The translations under genes were made by a program, and so were the position numbers. From Bacillota bacterium (lineage in GTDB: Bacteria > Bacillota > Clostridia > Lachnospirales > Lachnospiraceae), in NCBI GenBank assembly GCA_022717655.1, contig JAIIAN010000030.1, positions 1-21,542 of the forward strand: a DNA stretch of 21,542 nucleotides, read 5' to 3'. The notes beneath the pieces are model-generated. The model was not told the origin of the DNA, did no database searches, and saw nothing but the letters and a program-made list of their open reading frames with translations. Position 1 is the first letter of the stretch. Each line of letters starts with the position of its first letter. Shown here in pieces: positions 1 to 8,900 of this stretch.

Positions 1-618
1 ATCTTTTCCCTCCGGCCATCTTTTGTAACCTGGTGCCGGGTGGCATCTGGTTTTCAGATACTTATAGTCCTTGTCCTTCCACTCACGCTTGTAAGTGTTT
101 TTCTGTACCATCCAACAAAGATGTTCTCCAGACCTTACATCTGCCGTATCGTCAATATGCTCCACATAAAAAATCTCGTGGGAGCCATCCGAATTTTTCT
201 CTGCTGCAACTTCCAGACACCAGAACTGCGGAAGGTGTGCGAATGGGTCGGAACCGGCTGTAGATTCTGTAGACGGTGTGCAGGTCAGGCCTGCGGAATC
301 ATCCGTCAACTCTCCGATCATCGATGTACTCTTGGAATATCTCGGCGTAGTTACGCCATGTACTCTCGTATCATCCAGGACATTTCCGAACCATCTTTCC
401 AACATCTCTCCCTTGGTGTACAGTTCCGGGTCATACTGATACTTCCACCACTCAACAAAAAGGGCGTCCACCTCTGCCTTAGAAGTAGCCGCCGCAACCT
501 TTTCTTTGTAGAGAATATCCGCTTCTCCTGCCATCTGGTTTCTGTGTACCTTTACCAGTAACTGCATTGTTGTGTCTCTGGGGAAATTTAACACTTCTCC
601 GTTTAAATTATCGCTCAC
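1..618 (-). CDS. Phage tail/fibre-region protein of unknown function, C-terminus cut by window edge
   Basis: An open frame of 206 codons reads without a stop from a GTG at 616-618 to the left edge, so the gene continues outside the window. The GTG sits 5-6 bases after a strong AGGAGGT that overlaps the stop codon of the preceding gene, which indicates translational coupling. The protein begins MSDNLNGEVLNFPRD. It has an acidic, aromatic-rich region (residues 45-75, with EWWKYQYDPE) and later a soluble mixed segment with QFWCLEVAAEKN and FYVEHIDDTADVRSGEH. I see no signal peptide, membrane segment or catalytic motif I can name. Its place at the distal end of the tail module suggests a virion tip, fibre or accessory protein. 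By hand count two sampled 60-base lines are 50% and 58% GC, higher than the rest of the window, so this gene may have a separate origin. Function is not recognised. Confidence 0.75.
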   Translation of the reverse strand, partial: MSDNLNGEVLNFPRDTTMQLLVKVHRNQMAGEADILYKEKVAAATSKAEVDALFVEWWKYQYDPELYTKGEMLERWFGNVLDDTRVHGVTTPRYSKSTSMIGELTDDSAGLTCTPSTESTAGSDPFAHLPQFWCLEVAAEKNSDGSHEIFYVEHIDDTADVRSGEHLCWMVQKNTYKREWKDKDYKYLKTRCHPAPGYKRWPEGKD

Positions 619-629
619 TTAAATACCTC

Positions 630-1445
630 CTATGCACTCAAAATAATAGCGTCAAGTCCGTTGTCATCCGGGTTAATCCGAAATGCAATCGTATTGACCT
701 GGTTAATAAGTAACTCTGTGGCTTCTTTCGCCTTGGAAATAGCATCTGCTGTATTCGACTGTCTATCCTTTTCGTTTTGGATTCTGGTGCTTTCAGACGC
801 AGTACGTTCCTTTTCAGCGGCAGTTCTAGCAGATTCAGCCCGGCTTCTGACCTGTTCATTTTGAACTCTGGATGCCTCGGCCTGTGTTCTCTGCTCCTCT
901 GCTTTATTTGCATTGGCAGTTGCTACATTCGCATCTTTTGTTGCCTGTACTGCATTAGCCGTTGCGCTTGTAGCCTTTGATGCAGCCGCAGACGCCAAAC
1001 CTGCTGCCTGGTTCGCATTGCTTGCCGCTTGGTTCGCAGCAGAAACCGACGCCTGGATAGCAGAATCCACCTGTTTTGCAGAATCCACTACTTTCTGCAA
1101 AGCTGTCTGCTGGCTCTTGCTGTCAGATGTAGCTTTCTCTGTGGCTGTCTGTTGAGTCTTCCCATTCTTGGTGGCTTCTTCAAGTGCTGTCTGCTGTTTC
1201 TTTCCGTTAGAAATCGAGTTGGTCAGATCCTGCAATGCTTTCTGGACTTCCGCAGATTTTGTGTCAATTGCTTCTACCTGCTTTTTCATAGTTGCAGCTG
1301 ATGCATCTACACTTTCTTTGATACTGTTGTAGTTTTCATTCTCCTCATGAATTTTCTGCATACAGGAGATGAAAGCACTTCTTACTTCTTCACCATAAAC
1401 TGCATTTTTAAGCTGGTCTATTTCTTTTGAAATATCTGTTACCAT
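630..1445 (-). CDS. Ala/Gln-rich coiled-coil tail fibre or baseplate protein
   Basis: This 271-residue protein starts at ATG 1443-1445 behind GGAGGTGAAC. The N-terminal ~35 residues (DISKEIDQLKNAVYGEEVR) resemble the short anchoring domain seen at the start of many Firmicutes phage fibre proteins. Residues ~40-240 are almost entirely low-complexity coiled coil rich in Ala, Thr, Gln, Lys and Ser, with repeated QQTA, AANQAA and TAxNA motifs and a stretch of charged imperfect repeats (ASRVQNEQVR, ESTRIQNEKDR). A short C-terminal cap (RINPDDNGLDAII) ends the chain. Such proteins usually form trimeric rods in the tail tip. It follows two small ORFs and the tail tip protein, which fits a fibre or baseplate role. 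No receptor-binding domain is recognisable. A BppU-like upper baseplate role is possible but not shown. Confidence 0.7.
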   Translation of the reverse strand: MVTDISKEIDQLKNAVYGEEVRSAFISCMQKIHEENENYNSIKESVDASAATMKKQVEAIDTKSAEVQKALQDLTNSISNGKKQQTALEEATKNGKTQQTATEKATSDSKSQQTALQKVVDSAKQVDSAIQASVSAANQAASNANQAAGLASAAASKATSATANAVQATKDANVATANANKAEEQRTQAEASRVQNEQVRSRAESARTAAEKERTASESTRIQNEKDRQSNTADAISKAKEATELLINQVNTIAFRINPDDNGLDAIILSA

Positions 1446-1446
1446 T

Positions 1447-1800
1447 TTAGTTCACCTCCTCTTCGATAATCTCTTTCTTTGCAGGATTTTCAAACGCCTG
1501 AATCAATTCTGCTTTCTCTTTTTCAAAATTTTCCTGCATTTCCTGCATTTTTGCTTTGTAATATTCTTCTTTTTTCTGCTCATGCTCATCCACGCTGGAA
1601 GCAAGTTCCATATATGCTTCATTCCGATATTCAAGTAAGATTCCCTGCAAAATACTATCAATCATAAAAACCGGAAGTGGAAACGCTTGAATCAGATTTC
1701 TTACACCTAAAGTAATTGTTTGTTTTGCATCTGCATAAAACTCTGTTAACGTTGCTTCTGGTTTCTGCATTTCTGTTATTTTCTTATTCTCTTCTATCAT
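1447..1800 (-). CDS. Hypothetical 117-residue phage tail-region protein
   Basis: The ATG at 1798-1800 overlaps the stop of the 48-residue ORF upstream by four bases (ATGA), and GAGGT lies 7-8 bases before it, so the two are translationally coupled. The protein has a hydrophobic middle (residues ~30-52, LGVRNLIQAFPLPVFMIDSI). Its C-terminal half is highly charged and Glu/Lys-rich (residues ~70-115), predicted to be a long helix or coiled coil. It is encoded between the tail tip protein and a coiled-coil fibre protein. I do not recognise the family. It could be a small structural or chaperone protein for the fibre. The hydrophobic segment contains charged residues and Pro, so it does not look like a clear membrane span, and I do not call a holin. 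Confidence 0.7.
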   Translation of the reverse strand: MIEENKKITEMQKPEATLTEFYADAKQTITLGVRNLIQAFPLPVFMIDSILQGILLEYRNEAYMELASSVDEHEQKKEEYYKAKMQEMQENFEKEKAELIQAFENPAKKEIIEEEVN

Positions 1801-1943
1801 TCATTTACCTCGTGTGCTTTCTGGAGCAGTGCTAAGACTTCTGCTTCTGTAAAAGTTCTAACTGTTGTTGCTGTTACCTTTTCAGATTGTTCATTTGTTC
1901 TCACATTTGCTTTCTGATTTTCCGGAACTCTATACTCTGTCAT
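1797..1943 (-). CDS. Hypothetical 48-residue small phage protein
   Basis: This short gene lies between the tail tip gene and the 117-residue ORF. ATG at 1941-1943 is preceded by AAGGAGAT with eight bases between. The frame runs 48 codons to a TGA at 1797-1799 that overlaps the next gene's ATG by four bases. The product is hydrophilic: it begins MTEYRVPENQKANVR, has a Thr/Val-rich middle, and ends in an amphipathic helix (TEAEVLALLQKAHEV). The ribosome binding site and the ATGA overlap are the main evidence that it is translated. Function is unknown. Confidence 0.6.
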   Translation of the reverse strand: MTEYRVPENQKANVRTNEQSEKVTATTVRTFTEAEVLALLQKAHEVNE

Positions 1944-1961
1944 GTTGTTTTATCTCCTTTC

Positions 1962-4900
1962 TCATCCATTCCAAGTACCTTTTATAAGGATTCCATTTTT
2001 AAATTGCATTGAGCAGTTATTTGACCACTGATTTACTGTTCCATCACTATTCATGGAAATAATCTGAACAAATCTAAGTGTCCCATTTATTGCTCCATCT
2101 TCAAAAGAAACATTTCTCAGTGTATTATAATGCATATCAATATCACATCCTGCATGAAGCCGTCCTGCTGTATAATCGCTCCATCCTTTGTTTTTTTGCA
2201 CGTATGTCCATTTCATAGAATATGTACTTGCACCGGAATAATCCTGTGCCGCCCAGGTCATATATGCCCCCTGCCACTCTAAGTCAAAGTTCAATCCTTT
2301 TTTTGAATTATCACTATTCAACTGATTCGTTCCAATCTTACCAACATAATAATTATCTCGCCAAAAATGATTTCCTAATTCGTTGAATACAGCTCTCTTC
2401 TTTAAATCAGACACTCCATTGTCGAAAATAGCAATCTCCCCTGCACTAATTTGCACATATTTACTACTGTTGTTAAATGCCGTAATCACTCTGTTATAGT
2501 ATTGTGTAACATACGAACCGAATTCTCCTTTTTTCACTGCTTGTGTGATGTTTTCAGCATTTACCCTAATCGATGCTGCCAGTTCGTCCTCGCCATCTGT
2601 GGCTCTCTTCGCCTCTGCTTCGATTGAATCTTTCAGCACCTGCAACTGGCTCTCCGAATAGCCGGAAATATAGCCCAGGGCTTCAATATCTGTCACATAG
2701 ACATTAGCTCCAGAAACATAATTGTACACATACAAATAAACACTTCCGGCTGATATACCATCAAACCGGAACTCAAAATTTTGGTATGAACTTGTCAAAT
2801 CGCCTGCTGACGTATATTTATTGGTTCCTCCAAAAGAAATACGGATTCTCGCTGTATTCTCCTGGCCTGCATCGCACTTAGCTTTGAGCCGGATTATAAA
2901 CGGGCTTGTCCTTGGAACCTTGATAATCTGCCTCAGATAGTAACTGGACGTTGTATTTACCCTGTCAATCTTTGCACAGGTCTTGGAATTTTCCGTAACC
3001 TTTGCGATGTACGTTGTACTCGATCTGTACCACGAAGCAAAGGCATCGTCATTGTTGGAGAAGCTACCGTTCTGGCAGTAATCATGCTGCGTATTCTCAT
3101 ACACTTCATTTACAGAGGCAGTGACTTTTCCTACCTCCACTTCCAACTTAGTATCAATATCATCCAACAGCTCCTGCATATCTCGCAAACATCTTATGTC
3201 TGTAACATACATTACACTTCCGGCATATCCATATACCGTCACCGCCACTGACTTTGCAGCTTTCGTGATTTTGACCTCTTTGCTGTAGGTGTGGAACTCA
3301 TCCGCCGTATATCCACTAAGATAAGACGTAGACTTATTCTCGGAAAATCCATACTGGATGTAAGACGGTCTGTATTTTGACCCTTCCGGATACGCCGCCT
3401 CAACAGCAATCTTATAATTGCCAGCTTCCAAGCTTCCCAGGCTCTGCGACAATGTTACAGAACCATTTGCAGAGAACGTCAGCTTGATCGCATTCATATT
3501 TAGGAACTCTGCTTGCTCAATCGTGCAACTACCAGTTATGCCGGATGCAGTGAACTTGCTTTTATCAAGTGTCTCTTGCTCACCGCCGACTATATAATTC
3601 TTCCTGGCAACCGTTTCCTTCACGCTTCGGACTGACAGTGAAATCTTATTCTCCAGATTTGAAATAGAATTCTCTATCTCCTCTCTGGCAACTCTAACTT
3701 TACCATCGGCATGATTTTTCGCCGCTGTTTCACTCTCTGTTATCTTCGTTTCTACCGATGTCCGGTATCCGGCATCCAGCGATTCTGTCTTGACGGAATT
3801 TACCAGAAGCATTTCACCATTGATCTTTCCATCCATGGTCAACGCCACTCCGTCTATTGGTCCGTCATAACCCTGGTTGTAATGTGCCAGACCACCAAGC
3901 CCCCATCTCCACAGATTCTTAGCTTTCTCCTTGTACCCTGTATCATCAGCAACAACAAACTCATTCGGCGTGTGTATTGCATAACCACTGGCTACCTGTT
4001 TGTTTATGAGGTCTTTTGCGCTTCTGAGAGCCTCCTGCAAGATTTCTGTCTTACTCGGCAAGGATTTTATTGTCTCTTCCATTTCGGCCGTACTCTGGCG
4101 ATTTGACGAGGTATAGGAAACAGAGCTTGTTTCATCTCCAAGCGTTACCGTATTATCTTTGAAGCTGGTAATATAGGTCTTCTTTTTCGTCAGAGGAAAC
4201 TCTTTATCTAAACCGTTCGGTGTTGACGTGCATTGAATCTTGTTTCCTACCTCAAATCTTTGAAAAGAATCATCTTTCAAGTTCAGATCGACCGCTTTTA
4301 ATTCCAGAACCATCTTCTCAAACTGAGCAGATTTCAGATACTCTTCGCCTTTCTTTTTCAGATTTTCCGGAAGAGATACATCATCCCACGTAACTGTCTT
4401 ATAAATCTTTCCGTATTCTCTTACGGCATTATCATCTGTTACATAGTCAATGCCTCCATTGATGCTTGCGATTGTTATTCGCTGATCTGAGATGGCTTCC
4501 AATGATGGATCCTGATCTTCTTCGTCCAGCTTCGCTCCAAGCGGAATTACACATGTGACCAAATCAGATGCATCCATGTTTTTTGAAAAATCTAGCAAAT
4601 TTTTTCCAAACCGGATGCCCTGCGTGTTTTTGGTGTAATAATCTTCGTCTGACAGATAGTCCAGGATTCTCTGTCCATCCTCGTGCCGGATAACTAAATG
4701 TCCTCCAAGTCTGCTCGTCAGTTTCTCTTTAAAGGCTGTCCTGGTGTCTTCGTAGTTGGAATATCGGTACAACGAATTATTGGAATCCTTAACTGTAACC
4801 CGACCGACAGTAAACTGCTTTCTTTCCTCTACCTGTGCATTGTGAATATCAATCAGATCCTGCACATATTCTTTGACCGAGATGCTGTGATATACCTTCG

Positions 4901-5213
4901 GTCTCTGGATACTGTCACATAAAAAGGCAAGCTCTCCCTCTACGAACACTTTCTTTGTTCCGGAAAAGTCTTCATCGTCATAAAGCACTCTTCCGTAAAA
5001 CTCCGGTTCATCATCCCGGCAAATGATAATATCCGTTGTCAGCTTTTTAACCTTGTCGTAATAAGGGTGGTTCGGATAAACGATGAAAGATGCAGCCCCG
5101 TTGATGTTATCCCCCACTTCAAAGTACGGCTTTCCTCCAACCGTCAATGCCTTTACTCTGGTATCATGGATTGTATACTCTTCACCGTCCACATAGGCTT
5201 TGATTGTATACAT
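1962..5213 (-). CDS. Phage tail tip protein (Tal / prophage tail endopeptidase family) with carbohydrate-binding-like domains
   Basis: This 1083-residue protein follows the distal tail protein with adjacent stop and start codons (TAGATG); its SD is GGAGGG. Residues ~1-370 look like the gp27/Tal-type N-terminal domain of Gram-positive siphophage tail proteins, which docks under the distal tail ring. Residues ~430-450 contain the NLWRWGLGGLAHYNQGY motif common to this family. Two beta-sandwich-like segments follow (~538-678 and ~709-848). Each ends in a V-Y-VTDI element, as in carbohydrate-binding modules, and they are separated by helical linkers. Residues ~900-1083 form a probable receptor-contacting end. 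I see no NlpC/P60, CHAP or M23 active-site motif, so peptidoglycan hydrolysis is not supported. The role is inferred as host recognition and tail tip assembly. GC falls from about 44% to about 36% near 2530, close to the start of the C-terminal segment. Confidence 0.85.
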   Translation of the reverse strand: MYTIKAYVDGEEYTIHDTRVKALTVGGKPYFEVGDNINGAASFIVYPNHPYYDKVKKLTTDIIICRDDEPEFYGRVLYDDEDFSGTKKVFVEGELAFLCDSIQRPKVYHSISVKEYVQDLIDIHNAQVEERKQFTVGRVTVKDSNNSLYRYSNYEDTRTAFKEKLTSRLGGHLVIRHEDGQRILDYLSDEDYYTKNTQGIRFGKNLLDFSKNMDASDLVTCVIPLGAKLDEEDQDPSLEAISDQRITIASINGGIDYVTDDNAVREYGKIYKTVTWDDVSLPENLKKKGEEYLKSAQFEKMVLELKAVDLNLKDDSFQRFEVGNKIQCTSTPNGLDKEFPLTKKKTYITSFKDNTVTLGDETSSVSYTSSNRQSTAEMEETIKSLPSKTEILQEALRSAKDLINKQVASGYAIHTPNEFVVADDTGYKEKAKNLWRWGLGGLAHYNQGYDGPIDGVALTMDGKINGEMLLVNSVKTESLDAGYRTSVETKITESETAAKNHADGKVRVAREEIENSISNLENKISLSVRSVKETVARKNYIVGGEQETLDKSKFTASGITGSCTIEQAEFLNMNAIKLTFSANGSVTLSQSLGSLEAGNYKIAVEAAYPEGSKYRPSYIQYGFSENKSTSYLSGYTADEFHTYSKEVKITKAAKSVAVTVYGYAGSVMYVTDIRCLRDMQELLDDIDTKLEVEVGKVTASVNEVYENTQHDYCQNGSFSNNDDAFASWYRSSTTYIAKVTENSKTCAKIDRVNTTSSYYLRQIIKVPRTSPFIIRLKAKCDAGQENTARIRISFGGTNKYTSAGDLTSSYQNFEFRFDGISAGSVYLYVYNYVSGANVYVTDIEALGYISGYSESQLQVLKDSIEAEAKRATDGEDELAASIRVNAENITQAVKKGEFGSYVTQYYNRVITAFNNSSKYVQISAGEIAIFDNGVSDLKKRAVFNELGNHFWRDNYYVGKIGTNQLNSDNSKKGLNFDLEWQGAYMTWAAQDYSGASTYSMKWTYVQKNKGWSDYTAGRLHAGCDIDMHYNTLRNVSFEDGAINGTLRFVQIISMNSDGTVNQWSNNCSMQFKNGILIKGTWNG

Positions 5214-5927
5214 CTACAACATCCCTCCTCTGTGAATCAGTGTAATCTTGCCTGTCCCCTGAAAGTATAGGTCATTCGTCCCTTTGTACAGAATGAGATC
5301 ATACATGATATTCTCGCCAACTGATATCGTGTAGGTCGAATTGCGGTATCTTACCTTCATCTCCGCATTTGATACGATTCTGAGTGTTTCATTGTGAACC
5401 CATCCATACAACTTGACTTTCTGCCAGCTAGACGCAGCATTGATCGTGATATCTGATGTATTCTGGATCACTCCGTTGAGGAAATTGAATGTGTCCCACT
5501 TCCACGGCTCGTCTGACGATGCAACGCTTATCTTGTATGGTTCACATGTACAGGTGACTACAATCTCTGCTGTAACATCATTTGACTTGCTGGTATCAAC
5601 CTCGCATCTTCCGACATAGTAAAAGCCTTTGTCTGTATCCAGGATAATCCTCTTTTCTACTCCCTGGATGTCAGAAGCGATCTGGCTAATCAGACCGCTC
5701 CATTTTTCATAACTGCAGTTTCTTACTCCAAACGTAAACTTTAGTTCTCGCATTTCATACTTGACGCCACCATTCTGCGCTTCCGTAAGGTCAAGATTGC
5801 CATTCATGCCAGGTACATTTACATATTCTGTTTTTGTCTTCGGTATCCCAATTTCTATTTTCTTGAGTTTTAACCCCCAGTCCCGGAACGAATGTGTTTC
5901 GTCAAACATAATTCCTACCCCTGACAT
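5214..5927 (-). CDS. Distal tail protein (Dit, siphovirus tail component family)
   Basis: This 237-residue protein starts at ATG 5925-5927 with GAGGAGG seven bases upstream; an internal ATG six codons later lacks such a site. The N-terminal half (FDETHSFRDWGLKLKKIEIG, VNVPGMNGNLDLTEA) matches the Dit-type phage tail component family. Those proteins form the hexameric ring that joins the tail tube to the tip complex. The C-terminal half (from about residue 140, KWDTFNFLNGVIQNT) looks like the galectin-like or beta-sandwich domain often found in Dit proteins. The gene sits between tape measure and Tal, the canonical position, with two bases separating it from the tape measure stop. Confidence 0.88.
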   Translation of the reverse strand: MSGVGIMFDETHSFRDWGLKLKKIEIGIPKTKTEYVNVPGMNGNLDLTEAQNGGVKYEMRELKFTFGVRNCSYEKWSGLISQIASDIQGVEKRIILDTDKGFYYVGRCEVDTSKSNDVTAEIVVTCTCEPYKISVASSDEPWKWDTFNFLNGVIQNTSDITINAASSWQKVKLYGWVHNETLRIVSNAEMKVRYRNSTYTISVGENIMYDLILYKGTNDLYFQGTGKITLIHRGGML

Positions 5928-5929
5928 GA

Positions 5930-8900
5930 TTAGCCTCCTCTCTTCTTATGCATATCAATTCTTGCCATTTTTTCGTCAATGATTGGCGTCGTAGCTTCTC
6001 CAACTTCTCGGCTATCTAAATCTACATGAACATGTGTTTCTCCTGTAATCTCTACAGTTGTATCTCTACTTTCAAAGACACCCTGTTTGTCTTTCTCAAC
6101 TTTGTATGTTGTGCTAACTTTCTTATCAACAGCAATCTTTCCTGTTTCCACATTAACCGCCGTCTGCATCCGTTTTCCGAGGTTCGCCATTTCATCATCC
6201 ATCTGCTTGTACAGGTCCGGCATCTCAGCTTCAATACCTACTCCAACGCCAGGCGGAATCCATTTTCCGACCTCATCTGCAAAAACTTTTGATGGCGAAT
6301 GTATACCGAGTCCATCTTTAACTCCATCTACAATTCCGGAAAAGAAAGAGGAAACTTGGCTTTTAAACCAGTTCCCAGCATTACAAATACCATCCCAAAT
6401 TCCAGTAACAATGTTGTAACCAATGTCAAGCATTTCGTTTGGCAGCTGAGACACTTCATCTATCACAGTACTACATAAATCAGATGCAGCCTGTTTTCCT
6501 TTCGCTACCATATCTGAACCCCACTGGATTACCTTCTTGAGCGTATTATTTAACCATGTCCAAATTCTGTCTGGTAGTTCTGAAAAGAATTTTATGATAC
6601 TTTCTATACAATCACTTGCAACTTCTTTTGCTTTTTGAAGTGTATTTACACCCCAAGCAGTAAATTTGTTATAAGTATCAATTAACCAATTCCAAACCTT
6701 ACCTGGCAGTTCAGAAAAGAATTTTATGATACTTTCTATACAATCACTTGCAACTTCTTTTGCTTTTTGAAGCATGTTGCTTCCCCAAGCAATGAAATTA
6801 TTATATGTGTTTGTCAGCCAAGTGGACACTTTTCCAGGTAGTTCTGTGAAAAACTGTACTATCGAATCAATTACATTAATACCAATTTCTTTTGCTTTTT
6901 GAAGCGTATTCGTGCCCCAGGTAACAAAATTATTGTATGTATTCGTCAGCCAGCTCCAAATTTTGCCTGGAAGTTCCGCAAAGAAATTTACGATTGCTTC
7001 GATGATTTGTGGAATTGTCGTTGTTACCCATTCTAAAGCACTTATTCCCCAACTAGCCAGCGTGCCTATTACAAAACCGATTGCATAACCGATTTTGTAC
7101 GGAAGTTCCGCAAAGAAATTTACGATTGCTTCGATGATTTGCGAAACTACATCAGATGCTGTCTCTAGCATTGAATCTCCCCACTCAACAAAGCGTTCTG
7201 CTAACGAGTCAATTGCATCTACAATTTTCCTTGGCAATTCTGAAAACCATTCAGCTACAGAGTCGACGAACTCGCCTATGCTATCCAGAAAACCAGAAAA
7301 CCATTCCGATATTGATGAGCCAAGCTCACTCATTTTATCGGGTATTTCAGAAAACCATTCGGCTATAGAAGAACCAAGTTCTTTTAATTTATCGGGTATT
7401 CCTTTGAAAAATTCTACAATCTGTTCCCAGTGTTCTTTTATAACAACAACTGCAGTTGCAACGGCAGCTACTATTCCAGCTACTGCGGCAGCGACTAAAG
7501 CCGGTGCTCCGAGAATCACAGCCCCCACAGCAGCCAACGCAATACCAACTACCATAAGAGCTTCTTTCACGGCATTAAAGCCATTCACAAACATATCCAC
7601 AAAATTAGTCACAGCAAGAACTGTTCCACCTATGATAGAGCCAATTCCGGCTATAGACGCACCAAATTCTGTGATAAATCCAATCACCTTAGAAACAGCT
7701 CTAGCAATAGAAGAAAAAACAGCAGCTATCTGTGGAAATTCGAGTTTCAGAACTTCCATTAAAGTTCCAGCTCCACCTCTCCACAAGTTAAACCCTTCTA
7801 CTATTTTTCCTATTACTCCGCAAGTTTCAGAAGCTATGCCTTTAAAAGTTCCAAGTGCAGAGAAAAGTTCTTTGACAGATTGTGTCACACTCTTTGCAAC
7901 TTTCAGTGCAACAATCGCAGATGCAATCGTTCCTATCGCTTCTCCAATGCTTTCTAAAGTCGCTGGGTCTTGATTATCAAGGACCTCGAAAAGTTTAGAA
8001 AAAACATCCATGATTTTTTCTGTATTTTCTTTTGTGCTTTTCAGAAAACCATCAAAAAATCCATCCAGCAAAGCAGAAACACTAGGAAACTCTTCACTTA
8101 GTCCCTGGCAGAACCCTGCAACAAAGTCTTTTGCAGCCTGAATGATAAGTGGCAGATTTTCTTGTACTGCTCCACCAATTTTACTTATCATTTTGCCAAA
8201 CGACTGTCCAATTTCTTCTGAATGTTCTGTCAATCCCTGTAGAAACTCTGCAAACAGTTCTATTCCAGCAGACCACATGTCGCCGGTAACATCCATGATT
8301 GCACATACTAATTCCGAAGCCATCGTTGCTCCGGCAGATGCAAATTCATTTTTATACGCTACAATTCCGTTTATAAAAGAACTTACAAGATTTTCCGCAA
8401 CTTCAATTAGCTTAGGAGCTGACTGTGCTACCTCTGTCACAATTTGTGCCATCACTTCTCCGGCTTTTACTACCAGAGAATCTAAACCACCATTGTTAAA
8501 AGCATCTTGCAACTCTTGAATCATCGTTTGCGCTTCTTTTACTACGTCTTTTAGCGGAGCCTGCATCTCTTCGTACAACGAAATTCCAAGTCCTTCCAGT
8601 CCAGATTTTAAAATTGTAATCTGTTCAGGAAGATTGTCGCTCATTGTATCTGCCATTTCAGCAGTAGCGCCATCGCAATTTGCAATAGACTCTGTCAACT
8701 TATTAAAGTCATCATCAGAAGCATTAACGATTGCAAGTAAGCCAGACATCGCCTCCTGACCACCTAAAGATGCAGCCATTTGAGCCTGCTGATCTTGTGT
8801 TAAATTTGCAAACCCCTCTCGCATATCCAGCATAATCTCGTTTAGAGATTTCATAGAACCATCACTTTTTGTAAGTGACAATCCAAGAGCATCCATTGCG

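Noticed and set aside
40..561. Long plus-strand open frame (173 codons)
   Set aside because: It lies opposite a 206-codon minus-strand frame that has a strong ribosome site, coupling to the preceding gene and the direction of all other genes. The plus product has no recognisable domain.
1962..5213. Cell-wall hydrolase domain in the tail tip protein
   Set aside because: The family name includes endopeptidase, but I see no Cys/His (CHAP, NlpC/P60) or zinc-peptidase motif in the 1083 residues, so lytic activity is not claimed.
7095..7973. 292-codon plus-strand open frame
   Set aside because: It is antisense to the repeat and Ala/Val-rich hydrophobic part of the tape measure. Low-complexity Ser/Thr/Ala/Ile composition is what the complement of such a gene gives, and no ribosome site or family match is visible.
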